Assembly: GCA_024663395.1 (NCBI GenBank)
Contig: JANFAH010000006.1
Span: 3,038,001 to 3,102,000, forward strand
Direction: 5' to 3'
DNA from: Pisolithus tinctorius
Taxonomy: Eukaryota > Basidiomycota > Agaricomycetes > Boletales > Pisolithaceae
Length of the DNA stretch: 64,000 bases
The notes beneath the pieces are model-generated. The model was not told the origin of the DNA. It saw nothing but the letters and a program-made list of their open reading frames with translations, and ran no database searches. Shown here piece after piece: positions 12,082 to 24,230 of the stretch (the first letter of the stretch is position 1; each line of letters opens with the position of its first letter). A program made the position numbers and the translations under genes.

Positions 12082-13371
12082 CTAGATATTTGGTCCCTGG
12101 TGTGGACTGGGTAAAGATGGAATAAAACCCCTTGGCTGCATCTGGGCAAATGGTTCAGTGGCAGAAGTTCTAGGTGTGGTGGTCTGCCTCTTGCTTGGTT
12201 GGGGACCATCATCCACTTCTTCCTCCATCAATTGTTTCCTCAGCAATGCCAGTTGATTGGGTGGAGGGGGGTCCATCTCTATGTTTTCCTCTAGAAAATA
12301 TGGTTATAATCACATGTTGTTAACATAGGCTAACCAGAAAACTTGCTGGAATGCATGACTGTTGATTCATTTTGGATAGGGTTTTCATCCTGTGTGGGTG
12401 ATGACTTCATCAGCAATCAAGTCCTAAAGTTGAGTTGAGAATAACTCACAATCTGCATGGAGGAATTGGTCAAGATTGAGACTTCTGGCTGCTGTGCCTC
12501 TTCTGATGACTCCAAGCATGATGTCACTTTTGGAGAAAGAGAACATACTAACAGAAACAATGGCTGAAGTCAGATGTTTGCAGTAGTAGAGCTATGACAC
12601 TCACTCCATTCAATGTTGAGGCCCTGTTTGTACCATTGCAGTACTGCATCCCAGATATTTGAGAACAATTCAGAGGGATATTACCAGTGTCATACTGATA
12701 TGAGGAGCCACACAGTACCATGGGCAAATGCCACTCATATTTTTCCCAGTCTAAAAAGATGAATCAGTAACTGGAATGCTACTGGGAGGGGTGGAAGAGC
12801 ACTCACCAAACTCACAATTGTCAAGCCATATCAGCTCAATATTGCTATCAAACTGCCACTGGAAATCCTCCATTATATCCTGATCATAATGGCTGATGAG
12901 ATACTCCACTACAAGATACTCTTCAAAGGGTTGTGAATGCCACAAATGCAGGTGCTTGATGGAATCACGTTGGCAGGGATGAATAATGGCCCCCATCACA
13001 TTGTCCAGGTGGCCAATGGCCTTGGGGATATAGGAAAGGATCAGTGGGGTCTTCTTCTTCTTTTCTTTCAAGAAGTGGCTGTAGAGTTTTATGAGGAGGT
13101 ACTGCCTCCAAAACAAGTGACAGAAATGAGGAAGATATATGATGGGAATGAAAGTGTGGTGTGTTGCCACCAGATCCTGGTCATAAAGGTTTGTGACATT
13201 GACAGAAAACACTCCTTCATCAGCAACTTCAATCATGTAGTGGATTTGCATTATATAATCAAGTTGTGTCTCAGTTACAGGAGAGTGGGGCCAGAAGTAA
13301 TTGGTCATTTTGATACAAACAATTTCTTTGTTAGGGGATGGAGTGTACATGTGTGATGAGAGGTGTTGCAA
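12082..13371 (-). CDS. Hypothetical protein, probably spliced and decayed
   Basis: The first exon (13371 to 12751) is open for 206 codons, long for this degraded region. It contains PHFCHLFWRQYLLIKLYSHF, a Lys run (KEKKKK), PLILSYIPKAIGHLDNVMGA and a C-terminal acidic piece (DNCEFGE). A later open stretch, 12276 to 12082, is Pro/Gln-rich (MDPPPPNQLALLRKQLMEEE) and would be a C-terminal exon. Between them another frame reads NIWDAVLQWYKQGLNIEWSE. I do not recognise the family and infer no function. The neighbours are unrelated repeats. It may be cargo of an element whose ends I cannot see. Confidence 0.35.
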
Positions 13372-14165
13372 GAGTGCAAGTTGCTACCTGGTGTAGGGTG
13401 CCAGGTAGGTGTTCAGAGCCCACTGTAAACAATTACTGGGTGTAAGACTCCAAGTAGTTAGGGTATTTGGGTGAGGTCAAGGTTGATAGAAACTCACCAA
13501 AAATGCATCCATGACACATGTGCTTGGATTTGAAAACATTTTAGCTCAGAAACCAACTTGTATTGAGTTGTCTATCATCAGCTTGTCACCATGTTTATAC
13601 TGTTGCTTGCCATGTGGCACAACTTTGTTTGATATCCACACTATTGTTTCTGCAAGGTGAACTGAACTGAATCAAGGTGGATTAGCCAACCAGTTCAACA
13701 CACTTTGATAGGGATGAAGTGTAATGGAGTGAGCTCATGAGACTTCATGAAGTGACAACTATGTCTGAGTAATGTTGTGGTCACAAGTGTCTGGTACCCA
13801 TACACAACACATATGCCTGGTTCATTAAGCCAAAAATCACAGGGAAATTTATGGCATATGGTGTGAAATATGCACATTTATTTATGGTGATTTAGCCAAA
13901 AAGGTAATCTGCATCTGACAAAAGATTCCATCAGCAACAATTGAGTTGACATTGCACCTTCCTGAGTTTTGCAAAGAGCTGGGTGAATCATGGTGTAATT
14001 GGAACTTGGAACTATGTAATTCTCATATATTTAAAGATTTTGCTGTGGAAGTGGTATATGTAAATACAAGATCAGTCAGAAAGTACAACCAGTCATGTGT
14101 AGTCTGGCAGCTCTCATGTGGTGGAGAGAAGATTGACATGAGTTTATTGCCTTTACCACTTGTCA
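13372..14165. other. No recognisable gene
   Basis: AT-rich sequence with only short chance ORFs on both strands. No terminal repeats or RNA gene seen. Confidence 0.4.
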
Positions 14166-14169
14166 CTAC

Positions 14170-14545
14170 TCTACTGGCTGTGTTACACCAGGTAGTGTCC
14201 TACTGCACCATCTCTTACAAAATATCTGTTGGAAAAGCCCTGCTCAGATCTGCTTAGTTCCCTGACCACTTGCTCACTTGTTCCCTACTATTTACACCAT
14301 GTAGTGTCCTGCTGCATTGTTTTTTGCAACATCTCCATCAGAAACACCTCACCTGAATACACTTTGCCCCCTGAACATTTTGGACTATTTCTTCATCTAC
14401 TGCTTGCTCACTTGTTCCCTACTATTTGGTGTGTTACACCACATAATGTCCTGCTGCACTGTCTCTTACAATGTCTCCATCAGAAATGCCCTGCTTGAAT
14501 ATGCTTTGTCCCCTGAACACTTTGAACTATTTCTTAGTCTCTCAG
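14170..14545. repeat. Three imperfect tandem units of about 110-140 bp
   Basis: Each unit carries a version of CTCACTTGTTCCCTACTATTT, a T(A/G)TGTCCTGCTGCA(C/T)TGT block, and ATCTCCATCAGAAA followed by CCCCTGAACA. The three overlapping ORFs (14229-14610) arise from this repetition. The array ends about 150 bp before the foldback element. Confidence 0.6.
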
Positions 14546-14700
14546 GTAATGTACATTGGGTTTACAGTCATCTCAACTCTGTTTCCTCAACTAACCACTG
14601 GCAGGTGTGATCCACACTTGGATGCTCACTCCTTAGAGTTCAATCTCAGATGTCTGCCATGCTATTTGATTGTTAACCACTTTACTAATCTGTGTAATTA

Positions 14701-16277
14701 CAGTGGCTCAAAAAACTGACCACATGTTTGTATGTTTTACATTAGTTATGACTCAATGCAATAACCCCTAACCCTAGCCCTAAACCATGAGTGTATGAAA
14801 TAGGGTACTTACTCTTGGCTTTCTATTGGTCCATGAATCAAGTGATTTGGATAGGAATTGATAGAATAGCAGCCATTTGAAAATGACATGTCATGTGGTC
14901 AGTTTTTTGACTTTAAGTTTTGATTACATAGTTTTGAGTTTAACAAAGTTTAAAATGCTGTGAGGTGCTTACTAATGCTTACATGGTATATCACATGGTC
15001 TATTTGATGATTTGTCATCATACAAACAATGCCAAACAATGAATTGGGACCATCAAGGCTCCCTCTTCTACCCCAACTCATGAAACCATCCTCCTGGTCC
15101 ATCTGGGCCATTTTCTCAGAGTAATCCCCATAAATATTGGTGCCCACTACAGTAATGTCATCAGGGTATATGTCCAACACAATCAAACCCTTAAAAAATC
15201 TGTTTTCAGTCATCCCTGTGCTGTTTCCCCCACCCATACCTGATATGTTCTGCAACTAATCAGTACTGAGACAGCTGGAAATGCCATGGAGGTCAATCTG
15301 GCACATCAGAAAATGATGAACAAACAAAACACCTTTTAACCAGTACATTTTCACCACAGTACAATTAGTTTCAATGCTGGGGTGAGACAAAACATTCCTG
15401 TGCACTTCAGGTGGCATGGGAAGCATGGCTAGACTGTGCTCTCAGCTGACTTTGGATGACTGGGAATGGGTGATTTGGTCATATAAGACCATAGGTAATA
15501 CCCAGGCCTAGATGGATTGATGAAATCTCCTTCCTAGCAGTTCAGTGGACTATCCCCCCCAGGGCACCTGGCCTGTAATGAAGGTTTTCAGCTCACCCTA
15601 GCCCTCAACCCAGCACCCTTGAGGTAGAAACCCACCAGATAAGAGGTGATTGGATTGTTGGTCATGTTTTAGAGTGCCAGATTAACCATCATGGCTTTTT
15701 CAGCATTCTCAGTACTGATTAGTTGCAGAACATATCAGGTATGGGTGGGGGAAACAGCACAGGGATGACTGAAAACAGATTTTTTAAGGGTTTGATTGTG
15801 TTGGACATATACCCTGATGACATTACTGTAGTGGGCACCAATATTTATGGGGATTACTCTGAGAAAATGGCCCAGATGGACCAGGAGGATGGTTTCATGA
15901 GTTGGGGTAGAAGAGGGAGCCTTGATGGTCCCAATTCATTGTTTGGCATTGTTTGTATGATGACAAATCATCAAATAGACCATGTGATATACCATGTAAG
16001 CATTAGTAAGCACCTCACAGCATTTTAAACTTTGTTAAACTCAAAACTATGTAATCAAAACTTAAAGTCAAAAAACTGACCACATGACATGTCATTTTCA
16101 AATGGCTGCTATTCTATCAATTCCTATCCAAATCACTTGATTCATGGACCAATAGAAAGCCAAGAGTAAGTACCCTATTTCATACACTCATGGTTTAGGG
16201 CTAGGGTTAGGGGTTATTGCATTGAGTCATAACTAATGTAAAACATACAAACATGCGGTCAGTTTTTTGAGCTACTG
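14701..16277. mobile_element. Palindromic foldback element with Tc1-type ends
   Basis: It begins CAGTGGCTCAAAAAACTGAC and ends with the inverted match GTCAGTTTTTTGAGCTACTG, flanked by TA (14699-14700, 16278-16279). The arms are about 590 bp (14701-15290 and 15688-16277), centred at 15489. The same 101-residue reading occurs on the minus strand at 14950-15255 and the plus strand at 15723-16028, so at least 306 bp are mirror-identical. This ORF is not transposase-like and I regard it as arm sequence. The element is non-autonomous, probably mobilised by a Tc1 transposase such as the family at 3438. Confidence 0.85.
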
Positions 16278-16279
16278 TA

Positions 16280-17360
16280 GGCCTCTTGTGCTGCATGCCC
16301 ATCTACTGATGTTCCTTGCTTTATGTCAGACAGTGTGTCTTCAAGATGGACCACTGAGCTATGAAGGGATACAAAGTATGCATCCACACCTGTTCACAGC
16401 CAAAGCAATGCAGAAACTTGCAAGGAAACATACTATGGCCCAGGGAAGGCAGTGCCCTCCTAAGACATGCATTGGTGGTATGCAAGCATCAGGATTACAA
16501 TGAGAATTGCATGGGATGGAAGGCAATTCATGGTTTGACACAGAAAAGGACTCACAAACCCACTATTGATGAAACTAAAGAAAATCTGTCTGAGGAAGAA
16601 GCAAATGAAGAACTCAAATGACTTTCACTACCAATAACTAACAAACATGGTGATGTTGACATGGGGGGCCCAGATCTGGTGGAAGTGGATGACAAAATGG
16701 ATGTTGACAGCAGCTCTGCCTCTCATGGAACCTGTGAAATTGAAGCAAGACCTGGCATATTGCATTCCCTGTCATCATCCAGTGGCATGCACTCATTAAA
16801 GCTTACATAGGCTATCCAAGCAAAGCAAGGTCAACATTGGCATTGCCACATCCTGAGAAATGGTATCTGATAGTACCTTCTGAGGACAGAATGATGAAGA
16901 TACTATTTGTCCCTGATCCCAGTCATTTGAGGTTGTGCACTGTGGGTGCAGAGGGAGATTTGGGATGGATAAACAGGGTAGTATCTAACACACAGTTTGA
17001 TGCCATCAAGCACTGGAAAGACAGTGTACACAAGATTGGCAAGCAAAAGCATGGTGTGAAAGTAATGATGTCTGAATGGGTGGGTTCAATAACTCATAAC
17101 ATGAGCACAAGGTACTTAACTGAAATTGTAGCTGTGGATAACACTGCATGAACACATATGACAAGGGACAGGTGTTTTCACTGAACTACATGAGTTGGGA
17201 GGAATTCTGAGGGGTGTTTCTTGACCCAACTTCTGTGCCAGAGAAGTGGAACACACTGAGGGATATGGATTGCATCATCAGAGGTATAGATTACTCAATA
17301 GACTACAGTGCAACCTCCTGCAGGATCAAAGATAGCACTAACTGTTGCCTTGACAACAAG
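16280..17360 (+). pseudogene. Unrecognised decayed gene
   Basis: Several plus-strand open pieces follow each other with frame changes: 16361-16621 (acidic end, TKENLSEEEANEEL), a segment at about 16630-16790 with DKMDVDSSSASHG, and 16837-17151 (104 codons, LPHPEKWYLIVPSEDRMMK). Their order and shared strand suggest one gene with introns and stops. I do not know the family. Confidence 0.3.
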
Positions 17361-17419
17361 GGCTTGTTTGTGTAATTTGGTTGTTATGGCACTGAGATAT
17401 AACCATTTTAAAATGACAT

Positions 17420-17790
17420 GTCATTGGGACACTTTTTTGAGCATGATGTTGTCAGTCATTATTTAGCAAATAACATAAGGATTTGACAACTTCTGAAGGA
17501 TTTTGTGCTTCAACATTGCCTGATTATGTAATGTACATAACCCTGAGCCATAAAAATGGCTTGGGTCCCACTCAGCTAACCCTACTTCACCATGAAATGC
17601 ATTTTTGCCTCTGCTAGAGCAAATGTCCATCTTCTTTCTGAATCTGGCCATTCTGCTCATCAAATCTCCTCTAAAGCTGGTCTGGGGCACTCTACTGTGG
17701 CCAGGGTCATCAAAGAGTCCCAGCCAGGTAAGGAAAACCTCAAACTGGGACATCCTTACCAGCTTTCCTCTACTGGCAGAAGGTGAATGG
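17420..17790 (+). pseudogene. Tc1/mariner transposase N-terminal fragment
   Basis: The ORF at 17592-17786 encodes a helix-turn-helix like the Tc1 transposase at 3438 (HQISSKAGLGHSTVARVIKE), then GHPYQL and a stop. No catalytic block follows. The region before it (17420-17447) resembles a degenerate Tc1-type end (CATTGGGACACTTTTTTGAG). This is a relic of a second Tc1 subfamily. Confidence 0.55.
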
Positions 17791-17942
17791 TCTCTAGTGT
17801 GACCTCTGGAAGAACTGAAAAATCCAGCTGGAAGAAGTGGTCCATCTTTGGCACCTGAACCAACAGCTCTGACTTGCAGGAGACAAATGAATGACAATAC
17901 AACATCAGCTACTCATTGCAAATGACAGGGAGACCTATGCAC

Positions 17943-18757
17943 TGTCAAGGTCGGACAACACCCCTGGCTCCTTCTTAGGGCGGAGTTGGAGCGGGTTGGG
18001 CTGCGGAGTACAGCGGTCAAAGTACGAAGTGAATCCGACCACTGGGTGGCGAGATATTCGACGAACAGTGAGCAGAGGGGTATGAAGGAAAGTCTCGGAA
18101 GCTGAGGTCGGAGTTGGAGTTGGAGGTCAGAGGTCGGAGGTCGGATGAGAGGGCGTTGGGTTCAGCTAGTGCGCTGCCCCCTTGCACGAGCTCAGCCCTC
18201 GTATTCCAGAGGCGGAGCGGACTCAGAGGAAGTGGAGATGAAACTCCAGAGGGGACTGAGAGGGAGTCGAAGGTGGGGACTTTATTCGATATTCGTACTG
18301 ATTACATCGGAGTACTACGTGGCCTTATATACGATGTAGGTCAAGGGTGGTGCAGTACGGAATGTAAACCAATAAGTGTATAGTGGGTTAGACCCCTTCC
18401 GACACAAGGGATAGAGAGTAGGGACGACGGGGACCTTAACTGAGACAAGGAAACTACTACAACGAGGAAGAGAGGGTAAATACCGAGGAAGCGGAAGAAT
18501 GGAGAAAACCAACATGAGGGCAGAACCCTATCTAGGATGCAGGGCCACAAGTCCGACAGCCCATGTGACCAACCTTAGGGCGGAGTTGAGTGGATTTGGT
18601 CAGAACATGGACAGGGGAACTCGGAGAGGTGTGGAGATGTGTCAGGAGGGTCGGAGGAGTGCGGGAACACGTCGGAGGAGGGCGGAGAAGCGTGGGAACA
18701 TGTCGGAGGAGGGCGGAGTAGGTATTAGGGGCTTATGCTGGTGTCATGGTCATGACA
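17943..18757 (-). mobile_element. Young CpG-rich solo LTR
   Basis: It begins TGTCAAGGTCGG and ends GGTCATGACA, with a perfect 5-bp duplication TGCAC (17938-17942 and 18758-18762). It is related to the chromovirus LTR (shared block around CGGAG...TACCCCCTTGCA and AGCCCTC-TATT) but is 815 bp and of a different subfamily. Unlike its surroundings it is full of CG dinucleotides, so it arrived late. No internal region is left, so it is the product of LTR-LTR recombination. Orientation is given as in the full element. Confidence 0.88.
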
Positions 18758-19509
18758 TGCACCATGGACAAAGGTCCTCAAGAATGAGGAGGATTTTGAT
18801 GAATTGCCATCCAATGTGGTCCTGAAATGCAGTCATAGCAAATGTGGAATCCATGTCATCCTTCCCACAGCTATGAAGTCATGCCAGCCTTGGGAATATC
18901 CATAGAGAAATGTCAATATAAATGAATTCTGAATGGCACAAGAATTTGTGGAGGGCCTGGTGGATGTAGGTGAGTGGAGGGTATTCATTACAGGCAGAAG
19001 AATCCTATCAGTGATGCATACACACTGGCAGAAGAAGAAATGGGTGGCCACACTTGTCAGCTCCTATTGAACACTGGAGGAGATTCAGTAGGTCAACTGT
19101 GTTGACAGAACATGTTTTAACACAGGGATATGATGAATTGTGGGAGTCAAACACTCCATGGCCTGTGACAGACATCATCAATCTGCAAGGGGGCACAAAC
19201 CTCACTCAGATGAAAGGCAAACAACAATTCCATGACTTTGTCATTACCACCTGGAATGATCTGGTGTTACAGGAGATGCAGGCAAATGGCAGAAAACCAT
19301 CAATATGCATATTTTGCAGGATGGACATTGGAATATGGATGGAGTGGGGAAAGGCTGTGGAATACTTCATGAATGAGGTGGAATGGACACCAATGACAAG
19401 CATCTGGCTTGGGGCTTACAATGGCCATACCATGGAAACACTCACAGATACATTTTCAATGGTGTTCAGACAATGGCTACTCAGCATCCAGAATCCATAC
19501 ATCTTCTAA
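18758..19509 (+). pseudogene. Unrecognised decayed gene
   Basis: Plus-strand sequence reads through pieces with clear coding character: CGGPGGCR and ISDAYTLAEEEMGGHTCQL near 18940-19065, then an open 151-codon stretch at 19054-19509 in another frame (WPVTDIINLQGGTNLTQMKG, AVEYFMNEVEWTPMTSIWL). The solo LTR was inserted at its left edge. I do not recognise the family; frames change at least twice. Confidence 0.3.
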
Positions 19510-20540
19510 TGAAGTCATTCTGACTGATATATGGTAAATTAATTAATATGTATGTATGTAATATTCATTGATTCCACATGGGTCAACCAATCTTGTATTC
19601 TAACCTCCATCAACATGGCATGTTGATTCTTCCCCAGAAACCTGCCCCTCTGCTCTGAATTGTGGCTGAATAAATTTATGCAATACCAGGGCATGTTTGT
19701 AGGTGTTTGACACTCTTTTGCCTGTCATAGCCAGCCTCCCACATTGGAAAAATGGTGACAAATGGTCCTTGTAGTGATATTGATAATGTAGTATTTTGAT
19801 AAGATCATCTAGTAGACTGTGTAGTACAGCCTAATAGCCCCTATTCATAGTGGCAATCAGCACACCAGAGTGGAACTCATGGTTTTCAATAATGCACAAT
19901 ATCTAGATCATCTCAGACTGCTCCATTGATAAGTAGAAGACTTCAGCCTACTCAGTATTCCAGGTATTGGGTACCAAGTCAGCCACATACAACTGTATAA
20001 TTTCACAGGGAACCTAATTTGCAAGCTGCAAGCACATTGGATGTCACTATGTAGTGGTATACATATGGATACATGTGTAGTGAGGTGTAGGGTAGAGTAC
20101 TGTTCCAGTCCAGGGCACATCACAATAGCCCATATTTGTCAGGTATTTACATGCCTTAAAATGTGATCTACACCTGTTGGGCATCTATCTAGTTATCATG
20201 TGAGATCATCCCAAATTGTTATCCTTATCCAGCATGCCTAAAAATGGGAGATCTTGCTGCCATTTGTAAGTGTTCATCAACACTGTTTGGCATATCATAA
20301 CCAACCTCCCAAACTGGAAAAATGGTGGTAAATGGTCCTTGAGTTGATGTAGATGATGTGGTAGAATCAGAGTTGTCTAGCATCTACTAAGTGATCACCT
20401 TAGACCATCCCAAATCCTTACCCTCATACAGCACACCTGAACATGGGTGATCCTGCTGTGGCTTGTAAGTGTTCAACACTGTTTGGCACATCATACTCAG
20501 GCTTGAAATTTCCAAAATGGTGGTCAGCAGAGGTTGTGCA
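19510..20540. repeat. Noncoding DNA with three imperfect repeats
   Basis: A block containing AACCTCCCAAACTGGAAAAA followed by TGGTGGTAAATGGTCCTT occurs at about 19700-19770 and 20265-20340, and in shortened form at about 20466-20525. The last two are about 200 bp apart. It lies directly upstream of integrase copy B and may be its leader or subterminal region. Confidence 0.45.
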
Positions 20541-20561
20541 TAATCAGATACCAAGTCACAC

Positions 20562-21758
20562 TTGCAAATAGCCCAACATCCAAGTTCTGCAAGCTGCTAT
20601 GGCTTCAGGCCACAACATTTCAGTATCCAAACAATCCATGTCCTTAGAATTCATCACAACACATTACACTATTACTTGAAGCAGTTTCAAGTTGACCACC
20701 AGTATACACCTATCTCTGATGCTGAACTTGATCTTATCCAGCATTTCCATGCCTCACATCCTCAGTCTGGCTTACAGTACCTTACTGGCTCATTGCACAA
20801 GCATGGGATATGGATCCAGAGAAGGCACATTCCAGCATCTCTTCATCATGTTGATTCCTTAGGCAATGTTCTCAGGTTGCAAAAAGCAACTCACTGTCAC
20901 AAATACCATGTATCCCACTCCAATGCTCTATGACACATGGATGGCCATCACAAGCTTGTTCACTGGGGAATTGTTATCCATGGTATTGATGATGGGTATT
21001 GTTGTACAGTGAGTGAAAGCAAATTACCTGCATACTCATACTTTAACCCATTTTTCACCAACAAGGTCATTGGACTAGAGGCCCACACTGACAACCAATC
21101 ATCCACTGTCATGGAAACATTTTTACATGCAGTTGAACAGTATGGGCTACCTTCAAGTATATGTGGGGATCAAGGTGGGGAAAATAAAGAGGTGTCAGTA
21201 TTCATGATTATGACAAAGGGATTGAATTGGGGGAACATCATGTGGGGAACATGAGTATTTACAGTCTATATCATTATTTCTGTTATGCAAATTGGATTGC
21301 AGGTCAAAGCAGAATACACACATTAAACACATCTGACATGAGGTTGGTGCTCACTTTGTGTGTCCTTGGCATGCCTTTTTCTACCAACTGGAAGTATCTC
21401 TCAACCTAGATGTTGTCTCCCATTACTATGGCCTACAGCACCCAGCCAACCAGCCCACCTCAGGTGATGATAGTGATGATATAGATAGGAAGATATCATG
21501 GATCACAGTGACATGACTGCTGACCATTTTGACCTTCCATCCATGATTGCAGGTGACCAGGCATCTGAACTTGCACATGATGGTGCTGCAGTTCCAGTAG
21601 GAATTGACCCATTTCCCTCCTCCAATTGGCAAGAAGTCTTCTGGCAGGATTTGCAGCATGTGCATGAAATTGGCCATGTTTGCTATGGATATGGCATGCA
21701 GCAGGTGGAATGGGGTGAGGAAGGCTACCCCAAATTAGAGGCAATTCCATCAGGGTGA
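20562..21758 (+). pseudogene. Integrase-core protein, copy B
   Basis: This is the best preserved integrase-core copy. The first 123 codons contain the DNA-binding-like part (NTLHYYLKQFQVDHQYTPIS, HPQSGLQYLTGSLHKHGI). A TGA at about 20931-20933 replaces the Trp expected before HMDGHHKLVHWGIVIHGIDD, the first catalytic Asp block. An intron with GT...AG ends lies at about 21014-21063. After it come NQSSTVMETFLHAVEQYGLP and CGDQGGENKEVSVFMI, the second Asp block. The third block (HNQRIERLW type) is not readable, and the tail is open at 21498-21758 up to YPKLEAIPSG. Companion copy B follows 270 bp downstream. Confidence 0.65.
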
Positions 21759-22029
21759 TGCAGACAGAAGGAAATCATAGTGGAACTTCCAGATTTCATC
21801 TGGCAGCTACAGGCTATTAGATGGTGCCAGGCCCTGGAAGTACTCATTCATATCCTGGAAACTACCAACTAGATTTCCCTATAGTAAGCACAGCTACTGG
21901 ACTGCTGTGTTGATTTGTGTTATGGTAGTCAACTACATGATTGAGTTCAGCTGTGGAAGTTTAATGTCATTGTCACCTCTGGCAGGCAAGCTACCATTCC
22001 TTCCTTTTCTTTTCACTTTCCCCTATGGG

Positions 22030-23525
22030 GAAAAAGTGAAGCTTCAGAAGGCTTGCATCATCTGACAATGATCTACCTCCCAAGCCATCTATGAGCCAGC
22101 CATCCTACCTTGTTGACTCTGTGCTACAAAAAATACTATCTACTTCAAATTTTCCTGCCACCAGGGCCTCAAGTTCTCATTCTCAGGCTTAAAACCCCTC
22201 CACATCACTCATGCCCTTGTACAACCAGGCAGATTTTGAGTCAACCAAGGACTGAAGAGAAAATTACAAGTTGTCAGTGAGCAAGCATTGTGAGATGACT
22301 CCACAGGTGAAAAGGTAAGTTCTTCCTGGAGTGCCATAGACTGACTACATCATGCTTCTCAATTGTAGCAGGACAGACACAGGAAGCCAAGGGATCTCTC
22401 ATTTTCAGTACCTTGCATCATCTTCCTACCCCATGTGACAGTGAAGGTATGTGCTGCCTGTTTCATGTCCCCTGTTGATTTACCACTAATCCATACACAG
22501 CCCAAAGACGGTGACAGTATGGAAATGCTAGACCTTTGCTTGCATATCTCTTTCCTGTCATTCACTGCTCCAAGCTCCTTCAACTTCTGAGTTCAGTAGG
22601 CCAGTAGCATTGAGTCTTGCTCATGCAAACTTTTGTGAATACTTTACTTTCATCATGACTGGGACTTTCCACAGCTGGATGAGGAGCTTTGCTTATTATT
22701 CCTCCAGCTCTTTGCATACCTTGACTGACAGCCAAAGGTATGTCAGGCCATTGCTCAGGCTTACAATGCTAATGTCATACAATGCCATCAACCACAGGCA
22801 TGACAGCAGCAACCAGGATCCCTACTACAAACATCTGCCACCCCACCATCTTTGTGTCAAGAATCATAGTGAAGTGGCCATTGCAAGTGGTGCTGACTTC
22901 CCTACTGGGGAGATCATATATGAGAAGGTGAAGGCTGGAAAGCAACTATCACATGATGACAGCAAAATCCTTTTCAGTCAGTCTGTCATTTATGAACATG
23001 ACTGTGCAATGGGTAACTAATGTACCCTATACTAGTGACCTACAACAGGATCCCCTACTCTGTTCTGGAGCAGTGGAAATATCCCATGATCAAGGCTACT
23101 GGAAAGGAAAAGGCTGCATACCTGTCAGATTCCAACATTGATTGGAAGTTTGCTTCAAGACTGGCTGAGTCAGATGACACATTTGATGCACCCATGTCAC
23201 CATCAAAACATTGTTCCAAATGCCTGCAAATTACTGGTAAGGGCTGGACAGCCCATCCTGAAATGTGAGTCTGACATCAGCAAGATTCAGATGATGCTGA
23301 TGATATGCTGACCACACCAGCCATGACCCTCACCACCATTGACCTTAGTGGCCCTGACACAGAAATGGGAGAATCTTCAGGTACTTCTGCACCAGCTGAG
23401 TTGTCCCACCAACAGCTCCATCCACCCCAGTCATGTCTCCTGTTCATGCACTGCAGAATAACTCCTTTGTGATAGACAACACCATCACTGATCCTTGGAA
23501 GGTGAATCATACATTCCATTTCTAA
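22030..23525 (+). pseudogene. Integrase-companion ORF, copy B
   Basis: This is the same gene as at 9005-10706. It starts in a Ser-rich segment and then has a conserved middle part, open at 22610-23020 (GADFPTGEIIYEKVKAGKQL). A small segment with CSKCLQITGKGW near 23215 may be a metal-binding pair. The C terminus is DPWKVNHTFHF with a TAA at 23523-23525. Frameshifts and stops separate the pieces. The function is unknown. Conservation of its exact C terminus between copies shows that it was a real gene. Confidence 0.5.
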
Positions 23526-23590
23526 CCATCCACACTCCCAATGCTAGTGAGTAGAATAAACCCTCCATCCACTGTTGAATGACCCTGCCC

Positions 23591-23929
23591 TGTTGAGATA
23601 ACCCTTAAGAAAAAACCTTTGGGCTACTCTACCATTACTCAAGAGAAAAGAACAAAGTCTTTAGAGCAAAAACCTAAAAGAGAACTCTGGGTGTTACTAT
23701 CAGGGTTTATATATGACTACAGGATCCCTACTTGTGTACTACACATGTATGTATGACATCACCAATGACATCAAGAGTAGTCATGTGTATACCTCATGGT
23801 AGGAGTCCAGAAGAGTCCAAACAAAAAAGGGAAGAGACATACCATGTGTCAATTAGATCATAGCTATGTGATAAGATCAAGAGATAAAATGAAAAAGGAA
23901 ATGATAAGATAAGGTAATGCTCCATTACA
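23591..23929 (-). mobile_element. Possible solo LTR (copia type)
   Basis: Read on the minus strand it begins TGTAATGGAGCATTACC, has a TATATAA box, and ends in a T-rich part closing with CTCAACA. This is the layout of a short copia LTR of 339 bp. I do not find a matching 5-bp duplication (TGCCC against CTTGT), so the borders are tentative. Confidence 0.35.
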
Positions 23930-24120
23930 CTTGTCACATATGACCCCTCTCCACATACCATTTCTTGTTGATACTACCATTTAATACATTCTTTTCTTGT
24001 AAAAGTTGTGTGAAACTTTGTGGTATGGGTGGTGCAACAGCAACCATGGTGTCATCAGTTGACAAAAGTTTACCACTGGTCCAAAATGTGGTCATATTTA
24101 CTTGAGAAAGATACATATTA

Positions 24121-24230
24121 CATGTCTATATAGTCTAGTGGGAAACATGTGTGTCCCCTGCTGCAATACTGTGCAGGACTTGCCAACATGTCATCATGAA
24201 GTCTGTAGTTCAATTCCAGGTAGTGACTGT
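24121..24230 (+). repeat. tRNA-derived SINE copy 1
   Basis: There is a pol III box A (TAGTCTAGTGG, 24131-24141) and a box B (GTTCAATTCC, 24208-24217) about 75 bp apart. The part between, TGCAATACTGTGCAGGACTT, recurs in copy 2 on the other strand. The sequence cannot fold as a full tRNA, so I call a SINE relic and not a gene. Confidence 0.55.

Noticed and set aside
14950..16028. Two identical 101-codon ORFs as a duplicated gene
   Set aside because: They are the two arms of one palindromic element; decayed versions elsewhere have stops, and no protein domain is visible.
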